7,438 nucleotides of DNA from contig CAJBSR010000373.1 of assembly GCA_903958285.1 (NCBI GenBank), forward strand, positions 1-7,438, in the 5' to 3' direction. The position numbers and the translations under genes are program-made. Below the pieces are notes generated by a model, which worked only from the letters and a program-made list of their open reading frames with translations, did no database searches and was not told the origin of the DNA. This document shows, one piece after another, positions 1-5,951 of the stretch. The stretch's first letter is position 1. Each line of letters opens with the position of its first letter. This stretch comes from an uncultured Sphingomonadales bacterium (lineage in GTDB: Bacteria > Pseudomonadota > Alphaproteobacteria > Sphingomonadales > Sphingomonadaceae).

Positions 1-1146
1 CGACCAAAGCTGGCGGAAGCGGGCCGCAGCGCGCAGATGATCTGTATCGGCGATGTCTGCCATCACGCGGGATAGCGATTTGCCGACGTCAATCGCGGGA
101 AAGACATTCTGTTCGGATAAGGCGCGGGACAGGACGATGTGCCCGTCGGCAATGGCCCGCGCGGTATCGACGATGGGATCATCATTGTCGCCGCCATCGG
201 CAAGGACCGTGTAAAGCGCCGTGATTGACCCGCCCGAACGGACATCGCGTCCGGCCCGTTCGACAAGGCCGGGGATGAGGCCAAGCGCCGAGGGCGGATA
301 GCCCTTCATCGTCGGCGGTTCGCCAAGCGCAAGGCCGATTTCCCGCTGGGCATGGGCCACACGGGTCAGGCTGTCGATAAGGAGGAGGACGCGTTTGCCT
401 TCATGGCGGAAATGTTCGGCAATCGCCGTCGCGCGCATCGCGGCACGCAGACGTAGCAGCGGGGGATGATCCGCAGGTACAGCGACGACAACCGCGCGCG
501 GCATCATGCTCGCAGACAAGCGGGTTTCAATGAAGTCTGTGACTTCGCGCGCGCGTTCTCCGACGAGGCCGATGACGACAACGTCGCATTCGCTGCCGGC
601 GAGCATCTGGCCCATCAGCACTGATTTGCCGACGCCGGAGCCTGCGATGATGGCGATGCGCTGGCCTTCGCCCGCCGTCAGCAGGCCGTTGACGGCACGT
701 ACGCCGAGATCGAGCGGACGCACGACCCGGCCGCGGTTGAGCGGGTTGCTGACCGGGCCATGGAGCGGCCAGCTGTCGCGCGCGAGGATCGGGCCACGCC
801 CGTCCAGCGGCTCGCCATGTGCGCCGATGATGCGACCGAGCAGCGCCTGACCACAGGCGACGCGACCGGCCTCAGCATCGGGTTCGATCCGGCTGCCCGC
901 GCGATAGGGGGCGGCGCCGTCGAGCGGGACGAGCAGCGTGCGGCTGCCGCGAAAGCCGACGACTTCGCCACGCATCTTGCGGCCATCAACCGCCTGGATG
1001 CGCGCGCTGGCGCCAAGCGGCAGGTCCAGCCCTTCGGCTTCCAGCATCACACCGTCATGGCCAACCAGACGACCCGTGCGGATGGCGCCAAAGGCAGGCT
1101 TGAAGTCATCAAGGCGGTCCCGCGCGGCAGGCATAAGGCGGCTCAT
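1..1146 (-). CDS. fliI: Flagellum-specific export ATPase FliI (3' end cut by window edge)
   Basis: FliI is the hexameric ATPase at the cytoplasmic base of the flagellar type III export gate. It helps unload rod, hook and filament subunits from chaperones. My reverse-strand translation gives 382 residues in one open frame with no stop before the window edge; the family is about 440 residues, so roughly 60 C-terminal residues are missing. Visible motifs are the Walker A loop AGSGVGKS (168-175), GERAREV (196-202) with the expected catalytic Glu at 197, Walker B LLLID (254-258) running into DSLTR, then QREIGLALGEPP and KGYPPS, and DGHIVLSR (334-341). The usual GERGREV has Ala for the second Gly. 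The ATG at 1146-1144 overlaps the fliH TGA as ATGA, with GGAGG six bases upstream. A nearby ATG at 1150 is out of frame. Identification is secure; the F1-like ATPase paralogues lack this KGYPPS context. Confidence 0.96.
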   Translation of the reverse strand, partial: MSRLMPAARDRLDDFKPAFGAIRTGRLVGHDGVMLEAEGLDLPLGASARIQAVDGRKMRGEVVGFRGSRTLLVPLDGAAPYRAGSRIEPDAEAGRVACGQALLGRIIGAHGEPLDGRGPILARDSWPLHGPVSNPLNRGRVVRPLDLGVRAVNGLLTAGEGQRIAIIAGSGVGKSVLMGQMLAGSECDVVVIGLVGERAREVTDFIETRLSASMMPRAVVVAVPADHPPLLRLRAAMRATAIAEHFRHEGKRVLLLIDSLTRVAHAQREIGLALGEPPTMKGYPPSALGLIPGLVERAGRDVRSGGSITALYTVLADGGDNDDPIVDTARAIADGHIVLSRALSEQNVFPAIDVGKSLSRVMADIADTDHLRAAARFRQLWS

Positions 1147-1715
1147 TCATGACCTCCAAGCCCAAGCGCGGCATCAAGGGCGGCCAGACGCAGAGCGTTG
1201 CCGTCTTCAATGGTGCCCGCTGCACACTCGACCAATATGTCGCCGCGCAGAAGGCCCGATTCCGGCACGACAGAGATCGCACCGATGTTTGTGCCCGCCA
1301 ACGCCGCGTCGTCTGGGTGGAGGCGGATGGCTGTTGCGGCGTCATTTTCGGCGATCATGGCCGCGGCGGCCTGCGCGCGCCGGGTGATCTCTTCGGGCGT
1401 GATCTGCGTCTCCCCGACGATTTGGCGGACAAGATGGGAAACGGCCTCGGCAATGTAGAGCCCGAGTTCTTCCGAAGGCTCGGCACGAAGCTGCGCTATC
1501 GCCTGACGGATGCTGTTCGCCGCGGCCGTATCTTGGCCAAAGCGGGCTTCGGCTTCGGCCTGACCGTCGGCAAAGCCCCGCGCATAGTCGTCCTCTAGCG
1601 CCGTCGAGGGAACTGGAACCCTTGTCGCAAAGCCAGTGTCGCTGTTGAAGCCGGCGCGAAACGGGCTGCTGACTTGGCGGATCGCGCCCAAGGGAATGGC
1701 GATAACCTCAGACAT
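1143..1715 (-). CDS. fliH: Flagellar export ATPase regulator FliH
   Basis: FliH is the peripheral-stalk-like partner of FliI. It dimerises, binds and restrains the ATPase, and docks it at the C-ring and export gate. The 190-residue product has a proline-rich, poorly conserved N-terminus (1-40), a helical part with a GxxxG element in YARGFADGQ (44-52), and the conserved C-terminal domain with IRLHPDD (130-136), GLLRGD (154-159) and AAGTIEDG (165-172). This is short but within the range of alphaproteobacterial FliH. I chose the ATG at 1715 because it overlaps the fliG stop by 8 nt, exactly like the fliF/fliG junction, and lies 8 nt after an AGG. ATGs at 1721 and 1748 are in frame but place more sequence inside fliG, and the 1748 extension looks non-native. 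No tryptophan is present, so the N-terminal Trp pair of enteric FliH is absent. Product sure, start less so. Confidence 0.88.
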   Translation of the reverse strand: MSEVIAIPLGAIRQVSSPFRAGFNSDTGFATRVPVPSTALEDDYARGFADGQAEAEARFGQDTAAANSIRQAIAQLRAEPSEELGLYIAEAVSHLVRQIVGETQITPEEITRRAQAAAAMIAENDAATAIRLHPDDAALAGTNIGAISVVPESGLLRGDILVECAAGTIEDGNALRLAALDAALGLGGHE

Positions 1716-2733
1716 AGTCATTGCCTGCCGAACCCAGCACAATCTCACCTGCGTCGGCCAGTTGACGGGCGATGGCGATGACGGCCTTCTGCGCCTCGTC
1801 GACTTCGGCGCGCTTCACCTTGGTCTTTTCGGCCATTTCGTCCTGAATGGACTGGGCAGCGCGCTGCGACATGGAGGCAAAGATGCGGTCGACCAGTTCC
1901 TTTGGCGCGCCCTTGAGTGCAAAGACGAGCGAGCTTGAATCGACCGAACGCATGACAGTGCCGAGGGCTTTGGCGTCAAGATCCATCAGATCTTCAAAGA
2001 CGAACATGCCTTCTTCAATGGCGTCGGCAATCGGCTTGTCCGCCTTGCGGATGGCCTTGATCAATCGTTCGCCCTTGGGCTTGCCAAGGCTGTTCATGAT
2101 CTTGGCGACGCCGGAAGACCCGCCCAGTTCCACCTTGGGCGGCGGGGCGGCATCGCCGACATAGCGCGATACGATGTCTTCCAGCTCGGTAATGGCCTCA
2201 ACGCTCACGCGGCCAAGGCGCGCGGCGCGCAACAGCAGGTCGGTTTGACGACCTTCCTCCAGCTTGCCGAGCGCCTGTGCGGCGAGATCGGCACTCAGGC
2301 TGGAGACGATGAGCGCGCCGACCTGTGGGTGCTCATTGTCGAGCAAGGCGGCGAGAACATCGACTTCCATCCAGTCAAGCATCTCGGCAAGTTTGGGGGA
2401 GGAGACGGGCGCGATATCGGCAAGCAATGTGCCTGCACGTGAAGGACCTAGCGCCTGCTCAATGACAGAGCGGACACGCGGTGTCGGATCTGCTGCCAGC
2501 GGATTTACGCCCCGGCATTTGTCGGCGAACATCTCCAGCGCGGCATCAACATTGTCTTCGCTGATCCCGGCCACACCCAGCATAGCTGTGCCCAGCGCCT
2601 TGACTTCATTGGCGTCGAGATGCCCCACGATGGCGGCGGCTTCTTCTTCCGCCAGCAACATCATGAGGACGGCGGCTGCCGACTTGCCGTCGATGGAGGG
2701 CGTTGTGTCTTGTACGTCGTCAGCCTCAGCCAT
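1708..2733 (-). CDS. fliG: Flagellar motor switch protein FliG
   Basis: FliG sits on the cytoplasmic face of the MS ring, joins FliF to FliM/FliN, and takes torque from the stator. At 341 residues it is full length. The N-terminal FliF-binding domain covers about 1-100 (KSAAAVLMMLLAEEEAA). The middle domain carries the EHPQ motif at 134-137. A Gly-rich hinge GGSSG follows at 204-208. The C-terminal torque domain contains MFVFEDL (243-249), ALKGAPKEL (272-280), MSQRAA (288-293) and ends SAGNDYV, matching the usual FliG C-terminus. The ATG overlaps the last 8 nt of fliF, with an AGGAAGG-type ribosome site about 8 nt upstream inside fliF. Being translated from the fliF message suits a protein that must match FliF subunit for subunit. 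No truncation or frameshift is seen. Confidence 0.97.
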   Translation of the reverse strand: MAEADDVQDTTPSIDGKSAAAVLMMLLAEEEAAAIVGHLDANEVKALGTAMLGVAGISEDNVDAALEMFADKCRGVNPLAADPTPRVRSVIEQALGPSRAGTLLADIAPVSSPKLAEMLDWMEVDVLAALLDNEHPQVGALIVSSLSADLAAQALGKLEEGRQTDLLLRAARLGRVSVEAITELEDIVSRYVGDAAPPPKVELGGSSGVAKIMNSLGKPKGERLIKAIRKADKPIADAIEEGMFVFEDLMDLDAKALGTVMRSVDSSSLVFALKGAPKELVDRIFASMSQRAAQSIQDEMAEKTKVKRAEVDEAQKAVIAIARQLADAGEIVLGSAGNDYV

Positions 2734-4345
2734 TCTTCTGGCCTTCCTGCATCAGCTGGCGGACAACGAGGGCGGCGCGGGCAGGGTCCTGCTTCACAAA
2801 GTTGCGGACAAGGGCAGCGCGCGCTTCATAGCTTGGGGCAGACTCAATCATCGCGAGCGTGACCGGTCGACCCGGGGGCGGCATGGAGGTTGCGTCCATC
2901 AGCTGGCCTGCCAGCGCCTCGTCGATCGGAGCCTCCTCAACGACGGGGCGCTTCAGCGCCTTCATGATCGGCCTGCCAATGAAGAGGAAGGCAAGAAGCG
3001 CGCCCAGCAAAGCGCCGCCCTGTTGAATCAACGGCATCAGCCAAGGGCTATCGAGCAACTGTTCTTCCGGCTGCTCGACCTTGGCAAAGGGGCGCATCGA
3101 CACGGCAACAATGTCGCCCCGCTGCGCGTCAAAGCCGACAGCACCCTTCACGAGCGCTTCAATCTGCTGGAGTTCGGCAGGCTTCAAAGGCTTGGCCGTG
3201 TTAAGCGCGACCGCCGCCGATACCCGCTTCAGGCGGCCCACCGGCTGATGCGTGACGGAGATTTCACGCCCTACATCAAAGCTGCGGGAATACTGTTCTT
3301 CCGTTTGGGTCGGCGCGGCAGCAGCAGCGGCGGGCTGGGCCGCTGGTGGCGTTGTTGTGACCTGTGCGGTGGTCGGCGGCGTGTTGGATGTTGCGCCGGG
3401 AATGCCCATGGCGGGTGCCGCAGAAGTGCCGGACGATTTGTTCCCCTCTTCACTGCGCAGGGCAACGTCATCCTTGGGGTAGGTTTCACGCGTCGACTGG
3501 CTTTCGCTCACGTCGAGCTCCGCATGCACCTCTGTTGAGAAGTTACCGACGCCCATGACGGGTGTGAGGAGCGTGGTGATTGCCTGCCGATAACGATCTT
3601 CCATCTGCGTCTGCAGCTGGAAATTGCGATCATCGCCGTTGCTCCCCTGTTGGGAGAGGAGCGACCCGGACTGATCGACAATCGACACCTGTTCCGCACC
3701 AAGGCCCGGTACGGACGAGGCGACCAGGTGGCGGATGGCGCGGACCTGCGCATCAGACAAGGTGCGGCCCGTCTGGAGACGCAGCATGACGGAGGCGGCG
3801 GGTTCTGAGGCGTCGCGCACGAACAGGCTTGGTTCCGGTGTCGCCAGATGCACACGCGCGCTGGCCACTGCGTCAATCGCTTCAATGGTGCGGGCAAGGT
3901 CTGCTTCGCGCGCGGCCTTCAGGGTCTGGCCCTCCACCGCGCGGCTGGCCCCCATCGGGATGGCGCTGACAAGAGCGTCGCCGCTGGGGGCAGCTTTTGG
4001 CAGCCCTTCACCGGCAAGCAGCATGCGTGCTTTGTGGAAATCCTGATCGGCAACGCTGATCGCGCCGGATGCGCCGTCCAAGGTATAGTTTATTCCAGCC
4101 GACTGTAGCGAGCTTGCCACCGCCGCCTTGTCGGTTTCCTGCAGCCCTTCAAATAGCGGCCGTTGCGGCGGGACATTGAAGGTCAACCAGGCCGCCGCCG
4201 TAATGGCGAGGGCGGCGAGTAGGCCGATTATGGGCAGGCTGCGCGCCACCGCGGGCTGCGCCATGAAGTTGCGGACGCCGCCCATCGGACCGCCCATCTG
4301 GAGACGCGCGGTGGAACCGGCGGGAATGATGTCTTGTTCGGCCAT
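2726..4345 (-). CDS. fliF: Flagellar MS-ring protein FliF
   Basis: FliF forms the inner-membrane MS ring on which the rotor and export gate assemble. The 539-residue protein has the expected order: a short cytoplasmic N-terminus, a first membrane helix at about 37-57, ring-building periplasmic domains from about 60 (RPLFEGL, then AREADLARTIEAIDAVASAR at 145-164 and VHLATPEPSLF at 165-175), a Thr/Pro/Ala-rich low-complexity stretch at about 312-347, the final ring-building segment PVGRLKRVSAAVALN (368-382), a second membrane helix at about 435-456, and a cytoplasmic tail ending in the FliG-binding helices (about 496-539). The start lies 3 nt after the fliE stop. No good Shine-Dalgarno sequence is visible just upstream, which suggests re-initiation after fliE. 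Length and both membrane helices are normal for the family. Confidence 0.97.
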   Translation of the reverse strand: MAEQDIIPAGSTARLQMGGPMGGVRNFMAQPAVARSLPIIGLLAALAITAAAWLTFNVPPQRPLFEGLQETDKAAVASSLQSAGINYTLDGASGAISVADQDFHKARMLLAGEGLPKAAPSGDALVSAIPMGASRAVEGQTLKAAREADLARTIEAIDAVASARVHLATPEPSLFVRDASEPAASVMLRLQTGRTLSDAQVRAIRHLVASSVPGLGAEQVSIVDQSGSLLSQQGSNGDDRNFQLQTQMEDRYRQAITTLLTPVMGVGNFSTEVHAELDVSESQSTRETYPKDDVALRSEEGNKSSGTSAAPAMGIPGATSNTPPTTAQVTTTPPAAQPAAAAAAPTQTEEQYSRSFDVGREISVTHQPVGRLKRVSAAVALNTAKPLKPAELQQIEALVKGAVGFDAQRGDIVAVSMRPFAKVEQPEEQLLDSPWLMPLIQQGGALLGALLAFLFIGRPIMKALKRPVVEEAPIDEALAGQLMDATSMPPPGRPVTLAMIESAPSYEARAALVRNFVKQDPARAALVVRQLMQEGQKNG

Positions 4346-4348
4346 TTG

Positions 4349-4696
4349 TTACACCGGCATGTTCATGATGTCGCGATATGCGGACAGGAGCTTGTTGCGG
4401 ACCTGAAGGGTCGCTTCAAAGCCGACGGAGGACTTCTGGCGTTCAACCATGACCTGCACGAGGTCACTGGTTTCGCCGCGTTCATAAGATTCTGTGAGGC
4501 CGCTTGATTTGGCCTGTTGTTCGTTGACGGCCTTGATCGCGCTGACCATCGTCTCGCCAAAGCCACTGCCTTGCACAGGCGCAGCACCGCCCACAGCGGC
4601 AGGCCCTTCCTGCCCTGCCGCCCGCTGCAACGCGGTGTTCTGGTTCAGGATCGCTGATCGCATCTGCATCAGTCCCCCTGCGTCGATTGCCTTCAT
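4349..4696 (-). CDS. fliE: Flagellar hook-basal body adaptor FliE
   Basis: FliE is the small export substrate that joins the MS ring to the proximal rod. The 115-residue reading has a variable Gly/Ala-rich N-terminus and the conserved helical C-terminus, recognised from VMVERQKSSVGFEATLQ followed by VRNKLLSAYRDIMNMPV, which is close to the family ending. It is the first gene of the minus-strand operon and sits behind the sigma-54 promoter at 4749-4763, with a predicted leader of about 40 nt. The start is uncertain: Met1 (4696) has only a poor AAAGG next to it, whereas Met10 (4669) and Met12 (4663) follow an AGGGGGA stretch and would give 106 or 104 residues. All alternatives keep the conserved domain. 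Confidence 0.93.
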   Translation of the reverse strand: MKAIDAGGLMQMRSAILNQNTALQRAAGQEGPAAVGGAAPVQGSGFGETMVSAIKAVNEQQAKSSGLTESYERGETSDLVQVMVERQKSSVGFEATLQVRNKLLSAYRDIMNMPV

Positions 4697-4748
4697 GCCT
4701 TTTGGTTCGCCCTGAAAATGTCGCCCGTTCGGGCCCGCGAACCATAAA

Positions 4749-4763
4749 GCAAGCGATGTGCCA
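4749..4763 (-). promoter_or_regulatory. Sigma-54 (RpoN) promoter for the fliE operon
   Basis: Read on the minus strand the site is TGGCACATCGCTTGC. GG and GC are separated by exactly 10 bases, and TGGCAC-N5-TTGC matches the sigma-54 -24/-12 consensus in every key position. With the C at 4749 as -12, transcription would begin near 4737, giving a leader of about 40 nt to the fliE start at 4696. Sigma-54 control of early and middle flagellar operons is known in Caulobacter and many other bacteria. The site implies an RpoN-dependent activator (FlbD or FleQ type) encoded elsewhere. Confidence 0.9.
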
Positions 4764-4764
4764 G

Positions 4765-4779
4765 ATTGATTAAGTCAAT
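4765..4779. repeat. Inverted repeat beside the sigma-54 -24 element
   Basis: ATTGA (4765-4769), a 5-base centre TTAAG, and TCAAT (4775-4779) form a perfect 5+5 dyad starting two bases upstream of the -24 box of the fliE promoter. It lies in the only AT-rich part of this gap. Its position suggests a binding site for a dimeric regulator. The half-site resembles the TTGAC arm of FleQ-type sites, but that link is inference, and a short AT-rich dyad can arise by chance. Confidence 0.4.
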
Positions 4780-4802
4780 GAATTTGCAACGATTACTCAA
4801 GC

Positions 4803-4824
4803 CCCCGTCAGAAAAGCGACAGGG
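4803..4824. repeat. Imperfect inverted repeat between the two divergent promoters
   Basis: CCCCGTC (4803-4809) and GACAGGG (4818-4824) pair in six of seven positions around an 8-base spacer. The element lies about 65-90 bp upstream of the predicted fliE start of transcription and just before the -35 box of the fliC promoter. That is a plausible enhancer position for a sigma-54 activator that could also touch the fliC promoter. No recognised protein motif was identified, so the role is inferred from position only. Confidence 0.3.
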
Positions 4825-4830
4825 TGGATT

Positions 4831-4857
4831 TAAAACCGGTCGAAGTGGAGACGTTAA
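4831..4857 (+). promoter_or_regulatory. FliA (sigma-28)-like promoter for fliC
   Basis: TAAA at 4831-4834, then exactly 15 bases, then GACGTTAA at 4850-4857. The sigma-28 consensus is TAAA-N15-GCCGATAA, so the -35 core and spacing are exact and six of eight -10 bases match. Transcription would begin near 4863-4865, about 45 nt before the fliC ATG. Flagellin genes are classic FliA targets, which supports the call. No sigma-54 element faces fliC. Confidence 0.7.
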
Positions 4858-4866
4858 TTGGCTTGT

Positions 4867-4889
4867 GACCGATCGATGCCCCGATGGTC
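4867..4889 (+). promoter_or_regulatory. Predicted 5' leader hairpin of the fliC message
   Basis: GACC (4867-4870) pairs with GGTC (4886-4889) and ATCG (4872-4875) with CGAT (4882-4885), leaving one bulged G (4871) and a six-base loop. The stem would begin only a few bases from the predicted transcript start and end six bases before the ribosome site GGAAGG (4896-4901). A hairpin here could protect the 5' end or serve as a target for post-transcriptional control of flagellin, as known for FlbT acting on the Caulobacter flagellin leader. Function is inferred. Confidence 0.45.
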
Positions 4890-4909
4890 GCTAATGGAAG
4901 GAAAAAATC

Positions 4910-5722
4910 ATGGCTGTCATTAACACCAACGTCAGCGCGCTTCGCGCTCACAATGTCGGTCGTCTTGCGACCAATAACCTCGACACTGCAATGCAGCGTC
5001 TGTCGTCCGGTAAGCGCATCAACAGCGCGAAGGACGACGCCGCCGGCCTCGCCATCGCCACCCGCATGGACGCCAAGGTGCGCGGTCTGAACCAGGCCAT
5101 CCGTAACTCAAACGATGGCATCTCGCTCGCCCAGACGGCTGAAGGCGCGATGGGCGAAGTTTCGAACATTCTCGTCCGTATGCGTGAACTGTCGGTGCAG
5201 GCCTCTTCGGGCACTGGCGCCGATACGGACCGCAGCGCGCTGCAGTCGGAATTCACAGCGCTGACCGCACAGATTGACGACATCGCCACCCGCACGGACT
5301 TTAACGGCACGACGCTGCTGGACGGTTCGGCCGATCTCGACATTCAGACGGGTGTGGACGCTGGCCAGTCGGTCAACATCTCGATTGCCGATCTCCAGTC
5401 CGGTGGTCTGGGTGTCGATGCACTCGACATTTCGACGGCTGCTGGTGCTTCGACAGCCCTGTCTGCAATCGATGATGCCATCAACACCGTTGCTACAGAA
5501 CGTGCTTCGCTCGGTGCCGTGCAGAACCGTCTGGACTCGACCGTCAACAACCTGACGTCGACCGTGACGAACCTGTCGGAATCCAAGTCGCGCATCGAAG
5601 ACGCCGATTTCTCGGTGGAAACCACGAAGCTCGCTTCAGCGCAGATCCTTGCGCAGGCTTCCACCGCCATGCTCGCCCAGGCCAACCAGAGCCAGCAGGG
5701 CGTGCTCAACCTGCTCCGCTAA
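4910..5722 (+). CDS. fliC: Flagellin, short (D0/D1) type
   Basis: This is the filament subunit, exported through the FliH/FliI apparatus encoded next door. The 270-residue protein has the conserved N-terminal half ([10 protein letters not shown] through [10 protein letters not shown], 1-139) and C-terminal half (about 180-270, including SRIEDADF at 227-234 and ending [11 protein letters not shown]). Between them lie only about 40 residues, so the outer D2/D3 domains of enteric flagellin are missing; this compact form is common in Alphaproteobacteria. The start is clear: GGAAGG lies 8 nt upstream and MAVINTN is the family's N-terminus. It is transcribed away from the fliE operon from its own FliA-like promoter and ends before two strong hairpins, so it is probably monocistronic. 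No flaF, flbT, fliS or second flagellin gene lies in the window. Confidence 0.97.
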   Translation: MAVINTNVSALRAHNVGRLATNNLDTAMQRLSSGKRINSAKDDAAGLAIATRMDAKVRGLNQAIRNSNDGISLAQTAEGAMGEVSNILVRMRELSVQASSGTGADTDRSALQSEFTALTAQIDDIATRTDFNGTTLLDGSADLDIQTGVDAGQSVNISIADLQSGGLGVDALDISTAAGASTALSAIDDAINTVATERASLGAVQNRLDSTVNNLTSTVTNLSESKSRIEDADFSVETTKLASAQILAQASTAMLAQANQSQQGVLNLLR

Positions 5723-5745
5723 TCTCTCTTTTGAGGGATTGACGG

Positions 5746-5783
5746 GACGGCCCCTCAACCACCCCACCGGTTGGGGGGCCGTC
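5746..5783 (+). terminator. Long GC-rich hairpin after fliC (no U-tail)
   Basis: GACGGCCCCTCAACC (5746-5760) and GGTTGGGGGGCCGTC (5769-5783) form a 15-bp stem in which every position pairs, one as G-U, with an 8-base loop ACCCCACC. It begins 23 bases after the fliC stop. No U-run follows, so it is not a textbook intrinsic terminator. It could stabilise the 3' end of the flagellin message, pause polymerase ahead of the next terminator, or act in both directions. Confidence 0.7.
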
Positions 5784-5816
5784 ACCAATAGACAAGATAA
5801 AATGCGACCCAGAACT

Positions 5817-5854
5817 GGCCCTGCGGACATCTGTCCGTGGGGTCTTTTCTATTT
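5817..5854 (+). terminator. Intrinsic terminator between fliC and argG
   Basis: GGCCCTGCGGAC (5817-5828) pairs with GTCCGTGGGGTC (5833-5844) around the tetraloop ATCT, giving a 12-bp stem with three G-U pairs, followed directly by TTTTCTATTT (5845-5854). Stem plus U-rich tail is the standard rho-independent signal on the plus strand. It separates flagellin transcription from argG. Because it lies about 100 nt before argG it could also be a leader attenuator if argG is transcribed from further upstream. Confidence 0.8.
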
Positions 5855-5951
5855 GGGGTGGGGCAGACAATTCCGATGCTGCGGTTGCGTTTGGGGCCGA
5901 TCCGCCCTAGGCGCGCACGCGGTGTTTCGGAGAACAGGAAGAGCCCTCCAT

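Noticed and set aside
760..1598. Plus-strand open frames opposite fliI and fliH (760-1152 and 1149-1598)
   Set aside because: They are shadows of the minus-strand genes, with no ribosome sites, promoters or recognisable motifs.
3367..3412. Thr/Pro/Ala low-complexity stretch in fliF as a possible insertion
   Set aside because: The same position is a variable, low-complexity periplasmic loop in FliF proteins generally, and frame and flanking domains are intact.
2264..3538. Open frame of 424 codons on the plus strand, antisense to fliF and fliG
   Set aside because: It lies entirely opposite two clearly recognised genes. Its translation is rich in Arg/Ser/Ala with no family likeness, as expected from the strong third-position GC bias of the real genes.
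4723..4734. GCCCG-TT-CGGGC inverted repeat in the predicted fliE leader
   Set aside because: A two-base loop is too tight for the full stem, and such short GC dyads are common in this base composition. It was not kept as a feature, though it could be a weak leader structure.
5839..5896. Four GGGG runs upstream of argG as a possible G-quadruplex
   Set aside because: Loops are about 12, 1 and 29 bases, and the first run is part of the terminator stem, so a stable quadruplex is unlikely.
5885..5913. TTGCGT-N17-TAGGCG as a sigma-70 promoter for argG
   Set aside because: The -10 hexamer matches only two of six consensus bases, so there is not enough evidence to annotate it.
5649..5951. N-terminal extension of argG back into the fliC coding end
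   Set aside because: The extra 101 codons cover the fliC 3' end and both terminator hairpins, and they have no ArgG likeness. A good ribosome site and the conserved N-terminus favour ATG 5952.
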